NCBI GenBank assembly: GCA_036275915.1
Contig: DASUCV010000022.1
Location: 124,001-188,000, forward strand
Source: Candidatus Polarisedimenticolaceae bacterium
GTDB lineage: Bacteria; Acidobacteriota; Polarisedimenticolia; Polarisedimenticolales; DASRJG01
DNA: 64,000 nucleotides
Direction: 5' to 3'
Each line of letters starts with the position of its first letter. The stretch's first letter is position 1. This document shows, one piece after another, positions 61,430-64,000 of the stretch. The notes below the pieces were generated by a model. It did not search any database. It saw only the letters and a list, made by a program, of their open reading frames with translations, and was not told the origin of the DNA. Position numbers and translations under genes: made by a program.

Positions 61430-63789
61430 TACTCTTTCGCGAGCGTACGGGAGACGACCGACGACAGGCGCCCGAAGTCGTACGGCTTCGAGAGGAAGCC
61501 CGTCATCCCCTCGTCGAGCAGCTCCTGCGCCGCGATGTTGAAGCCGTAACCGGTGCAGAGCACCGTGCGCACGTCGGGGTTCAGCGCCTTGAGCGCGCGG
61601 AAGCACTCGCGCCCGCCCATCCGTGGCATGACGAGGTCGATGAGGATCAGGTCGATCTCGGCGGCGTGGCGCTCGTAGTACTCGACCGCATCCTGTCCGT
61701 CGAAGGCGGTCGCGACGTCGTACCCCAGCTCGCGCAGGAGGTCGGCGGTCACGTCGCGCACCGCTTCCTCGTCGTCGACCACGAGGATGCGTCCGTGCCC
61801 GCGCACCCCGTCGTCGGCCGCTGCGGCGGTCTCGGCGAGGGCGCAGGCACCGCGCGGCAGCAGGATCTCGACCGTCGTCCCCGCTCCGACCGCGCTTTCG
61901 ACGCGGATGCCGCCGCCGTGGTTCTGCACGATGCCGTAGACCATCGCGAGGCCCATGCCGGTGCCCTTGTCGCGGTCCTTCGTCGTGAAGAACGGCTCGA
62001 AGATGCGGCCGACGATCTCCGCCGGGATCCCGCAACCGGTGTCCGAGATCCTGAGGCGCCAGTGCGGACCCGGCTGCGTCCCCGGATACCTCTCGGCGCG
62101 CTCCCCGTCGAGCATCGTCTCGTCGATCGCGAACGCCAGCTCGCCCCCGTCCGGCATCGCATCGCGCGCGTTGACCGCAAGGTTCAAGATGACCTGCTCG
62201 ATCTGAGAAGGATCGCCGCTGACGATCGGGGAAACACCGCCCGGGACATGGCGGATCCGGATCCGCTTGTCGATCGTGCGGCTCAGGAGCTCCAAGACCT
62301 CGCGGATCGTCGCGTCGAGATCGACGGCGACGGTCTGGTTCTTTCCCTTGCGCGCGAAGCCGAGGAGCTGGCGCGTGAGCGCGGCGCCGCGCTGCGCCGC
62401 CTTCTCGATCACCTCCGCGGCCCGCGTCACCGACTCCCCGGACTCGACGCCCCGCTTCAGGAGCGCGGTGTAGCCGAGGATCGCGGTGAGCATGTTGTTG
62501 AAGTCGTGGGCGACGCCGCCGGCGAGCGTGCCGATCGCCTCGAGCTTCTGCGACTGGCGGAGCTGCTCCTCGCTCAGCCGGAGGCGCTCCTCCGCGCACT
62601 TCCGCTCGGAGAGGTCGCGGATGTAGCCGGTGTAGACCGGCGGGCCGACGATGGGAACGCGCGTGATCGCGACTTCGACGGGGAATTCGCCGCCGTCCTT
62701 GCGGAGCGCCATCGTCTCGATCCGCCGCCCGATGACGTCCGCGGGGCCGTTGCCGATTCGGGCGATGAGCCTGTCGAGCGGCCTGTCGATTGCCTCGTCA
62801 CGGCTCCAGCCGAACATCTCTTCGGCGGCCGGGTTGAACTCGGTGACGAGACCGTCGTGGCTCATCCCGATCACCGCGTCGAGCGCGGTGCGGACGACGG
62901 CGTCCTTCCGGGCCTCGCTCTGCTTGAGCGCCTCCTCGGCCGCCTTGCGGTCGGTGAGGTCGATCGCGGCGCCGATCGTGCCCACGATCTGGCGGCCGGC
63001 GTCGTAGAGCGGCTCGACGTGGGAGTGGAACGTCCGTCCCTTCCAGTCCATCTCGTAGGTGGAGGGCTCGCCGCCGAGCGCGCGGAGGTGCGTCGCGATC
63101 GGAAGAGCGCGAGGATCGCCGGTACCGAAGTACTCTTGGAGCGTCTTGCCGACGACCTCGTTCGCCTTCAGCTCGAGGTGGCCGAGCCCCGCGCCGACCG
63201 ACGAGGTGAAGCGCAGGTCGCGGTCGGTCGACCAGAGGATGGCGGGCATCTGGCTGACGAGGACGCGGAGCCTCCCCTCGCTCTCGCGGATGAGCTGCTC
63301 CGAGCGGCGCAGCACGGTGAGGTCGGAGATGTCCTGCACCATGACCATCGTCTGGTCGACCTCGCCGCGCGGCGAGAGGACCGGCATCGACGTCGCGTAG
63401 AGCGTTCGATTTCCCTCGTCGCCGGGCTTCGCCATCTCGTGGTGCGCGACGGTGCGCGTGCGGAACGTCGACGCCGCGGGGCAATCGGCGCAGGTGGCCG
63501 CGGAGCCGCAGAGGACCTCATGACAGGCCTTCCCGACCATCGCCGCCGGCGTCACGCAGCCGGCGCGTCCCTCGGAGGCGACCGCGTTCGCCCACACGAC
63601 GCACAGCGATGGATCGAAGACGAGGAACCCCGCGTCGGTGTGGTTGACGACCGCCGACAGCTTCTGCCGCTCGCGCTCGAGGACGCGGATCTGCCCGTCG
63701 AGCATACGAACCCAACGTTCGTAGTGCTGGAGGCGCCGGAGCAGCTCTCCGTCGGACTTCGTGGTCTCGGGGGACGACGGCGAGGCCAT
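61429..63789 (-). CDS. Hybrid PAS sensor histidine kinase with receiver domain
   Basis: 786 residues, no membrane helix, so cytosolic. Order: short coiled coil, PAS1 (about 45-165, containing the Cys cluster [15 protein letters not shown]), PAS2 (170-285), PAS3 (290-405, [13 protein letters not shown]), HisKA with [14 protein letters not shown], HATPase with [14 protein letters not shown] and [13 protein letters not shown], and a receiver domain with [10 protein letters not shown], the phospho-acceptor Asp in [11 protein letters not shown] and the Lys of LSKPYD. The input is unknown; the Cys cluster could bind metal or sense redox. An 11-base gap separates it from a GAF protein gene upstream, so they likely share a transcript. 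Confidence 0.93.
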   Translation of the reverse strand: MASPSSPETTKSDGELLRRLQHYERWVRMLDGQIRVLERERQKLSAVVNHTDAGFLVFDPSLCVVWANAVASEGRAGCVTPAAMVGKACHEVLCGSAATCADCPAASTFRTRTVAHHEMAKPGDEGNRTLYATSMPVLSPRGEVDQTMVMVQDISDLTVLRRSEQLIRESEGRLRVLVSQMPAILWSTDRDLRFTSSVGAGLGHLELKANEVVGKTLQEYFGTGDPRALPIATHLRALGGEPSTYEMDWKGRTFHSHVEPLYDAGRQIVGTIGAAIDLTDRKAAEEALKQSEARKDAVVRTALDAVIGMSHDGLVTEFNPAAEEMFGWSRDEAIDRPLDRLIARIGNGPADVIGRRIETMALRKDGGEFPVEVAITRVPIVGPPVYTGYIRDLSERKCAEERLRLSEEQLRQSQKLEAIGTLAGGVAHDFNNMLTAILGYTALLKRGVESGESVTRAAEVIEKAAQRGAALTRQLLGFARKGKNQTVAVDLDATIREVLELLSRTIDKRIRIRHVPGGVSPIVSGDPSQIEQVILNLAVNARDAMPDGGELAFAIDETMLDGERAERYPGTQPGPHWRLRISDTGCGIPAEIVGRIFEPFFTTKDRDKGTGMGLAMVYGIVQNHGGGIRVESAVGAGTTVEILLPRGACALAETAAAADDGVRGHGRILVVDDEEAVRDVTADLLRELGYDVATAFDGQDAVEYYERHAAEIDLILIDLVMPRMGGRECFRALKALNPDVRTVLCTGYGFNIAAQELLDEGMTGFLSKPYDFGRLSSVVSRTLAKE

Positions 63790-63800
63790 GGAGCGGGCGG

Positions 63801-64000
63801 CTAGACCTTGCCCCGGGCGTGGGCCATCTCGGCGCGCTCGTGCTGCGCGTAGACCTGCGCGAGCCAGTCGGCGACGCGCTCGACGCGCAGGACGGCGGCG
63901 TGATCGAACGCGTCGTGCTCGTGGCTATCGATGTCGATCTGTCCGAAGATCCGGTCGCCCTGCCGGATGAGGACGACGAGCTCCGACTTCGTCGACGTGG
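63801..64000 (-). CDS. GAF-domain protein, 3' end only
   Basis: The frame is open at the right window edge, leaving 65 C-terminal residues. SELVVLIRQGDRIFGQIDID is the last strand pair of a GAF fold, as in free-methionine-R-sulfoxide reductase-like or stand-alone GAF sensors; the catalytic region is outside the window. A helical tail follows (ADWLAQVYAQHERAEM). It precedes the hybrid sensor kinase by 11 bases and may feed it a signal. Confidence 0.7.
   Translation of the reverse strand, partial: TSTKSELVVLIRQGDRIFGQIDIDSHEHDAFDHAAVLRVERVADWLAQVYAQHERAEMAHARGKV

Noticed and set aside
1-64000. CRISPR arrays, tRNA or rRNA genes, phage or integrative elements
   Set aside because: No regularly spaced repeats of CRISPR size, no tRNA-like or rRNA-like stretches, and no integrase, transposase or phage structural genes were seen.

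Overview
High-GC bacterial chromosome segment in which almost every base is coding. It resembles an uncultured member of the Acidobacteriota. The clues are a VWFA-related protein of the acidobacterial type, a tricorn-type protease, DUF4331 and many secreted beta-propeller or LamG proteins. This placement is inferred from gene content; there is no rRNA or marker gene in the window. I saw no tRNA, rRNA, CRISPR array, transposase, phage gene or replication origin. No gene-free stretch exceeds 300 bases; the longest is 41194-41469, where I see only a possible -10 box.

Layout. 1-6672: a HEAT-repeat protein (cut by the window edge), pirin, a two-gene GT-C type membrane glycosyltransferase pair, a DUF486 membrane protein and a ferredoxin-NADP reductase. 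6892-12620: a secreted propeller protein, then a GT4 glycosyltransferase and a glycogen-debranching-type glucosidase, preceded by a 14-codon stub of a lost FAD enzyme. 12828-17110: a MacAB-like exporter with one ATPase, two permeases and one adaptor. 17144-22597: four translationally coupled genes (GcvT-like, two PYROXD2-like flavoenzymes, a choline-monooxygenase-like Rieske enzyme), probably an uncharacterised demethylation pathway. 22613-32946: phosphoketolase, the VWFA protein, duplicated PQQ-type sugar dehydrogenases, an E1-like/rhodanese protein and two LolA-like proteins. 33010-35372: a five-gene operon of small proteins with a methyltransferase. 35472-47219: tricorn protease, secreted beta-helix, LamG and other proteins, a BNR propeller paired with a MoaD/ThiS-like protein, a heparinase-like lyase and a metallopeptidase.

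47274-54138 is a complete trpEGDCBA-aroF operon lacking trpF. A textbook attenuator with a Trp-Trp-Trp leader peptide precedes it. 54297-64000: a secreted protein, a DUF4331-TPR-nickel transporter operon divergent from an ECF sigma/anti-sigma pair, a hybrid sensor kinase and the end of a GAF protein.

Two themes cross the window. First, several unrelated secreted proteins end in the same roughly 100-residue module finishing in Cys-Pro. Second, a family of palindromes built on GGGGACA/TGTCCCC sits exactly at gene ends, mostly between convergent genes.
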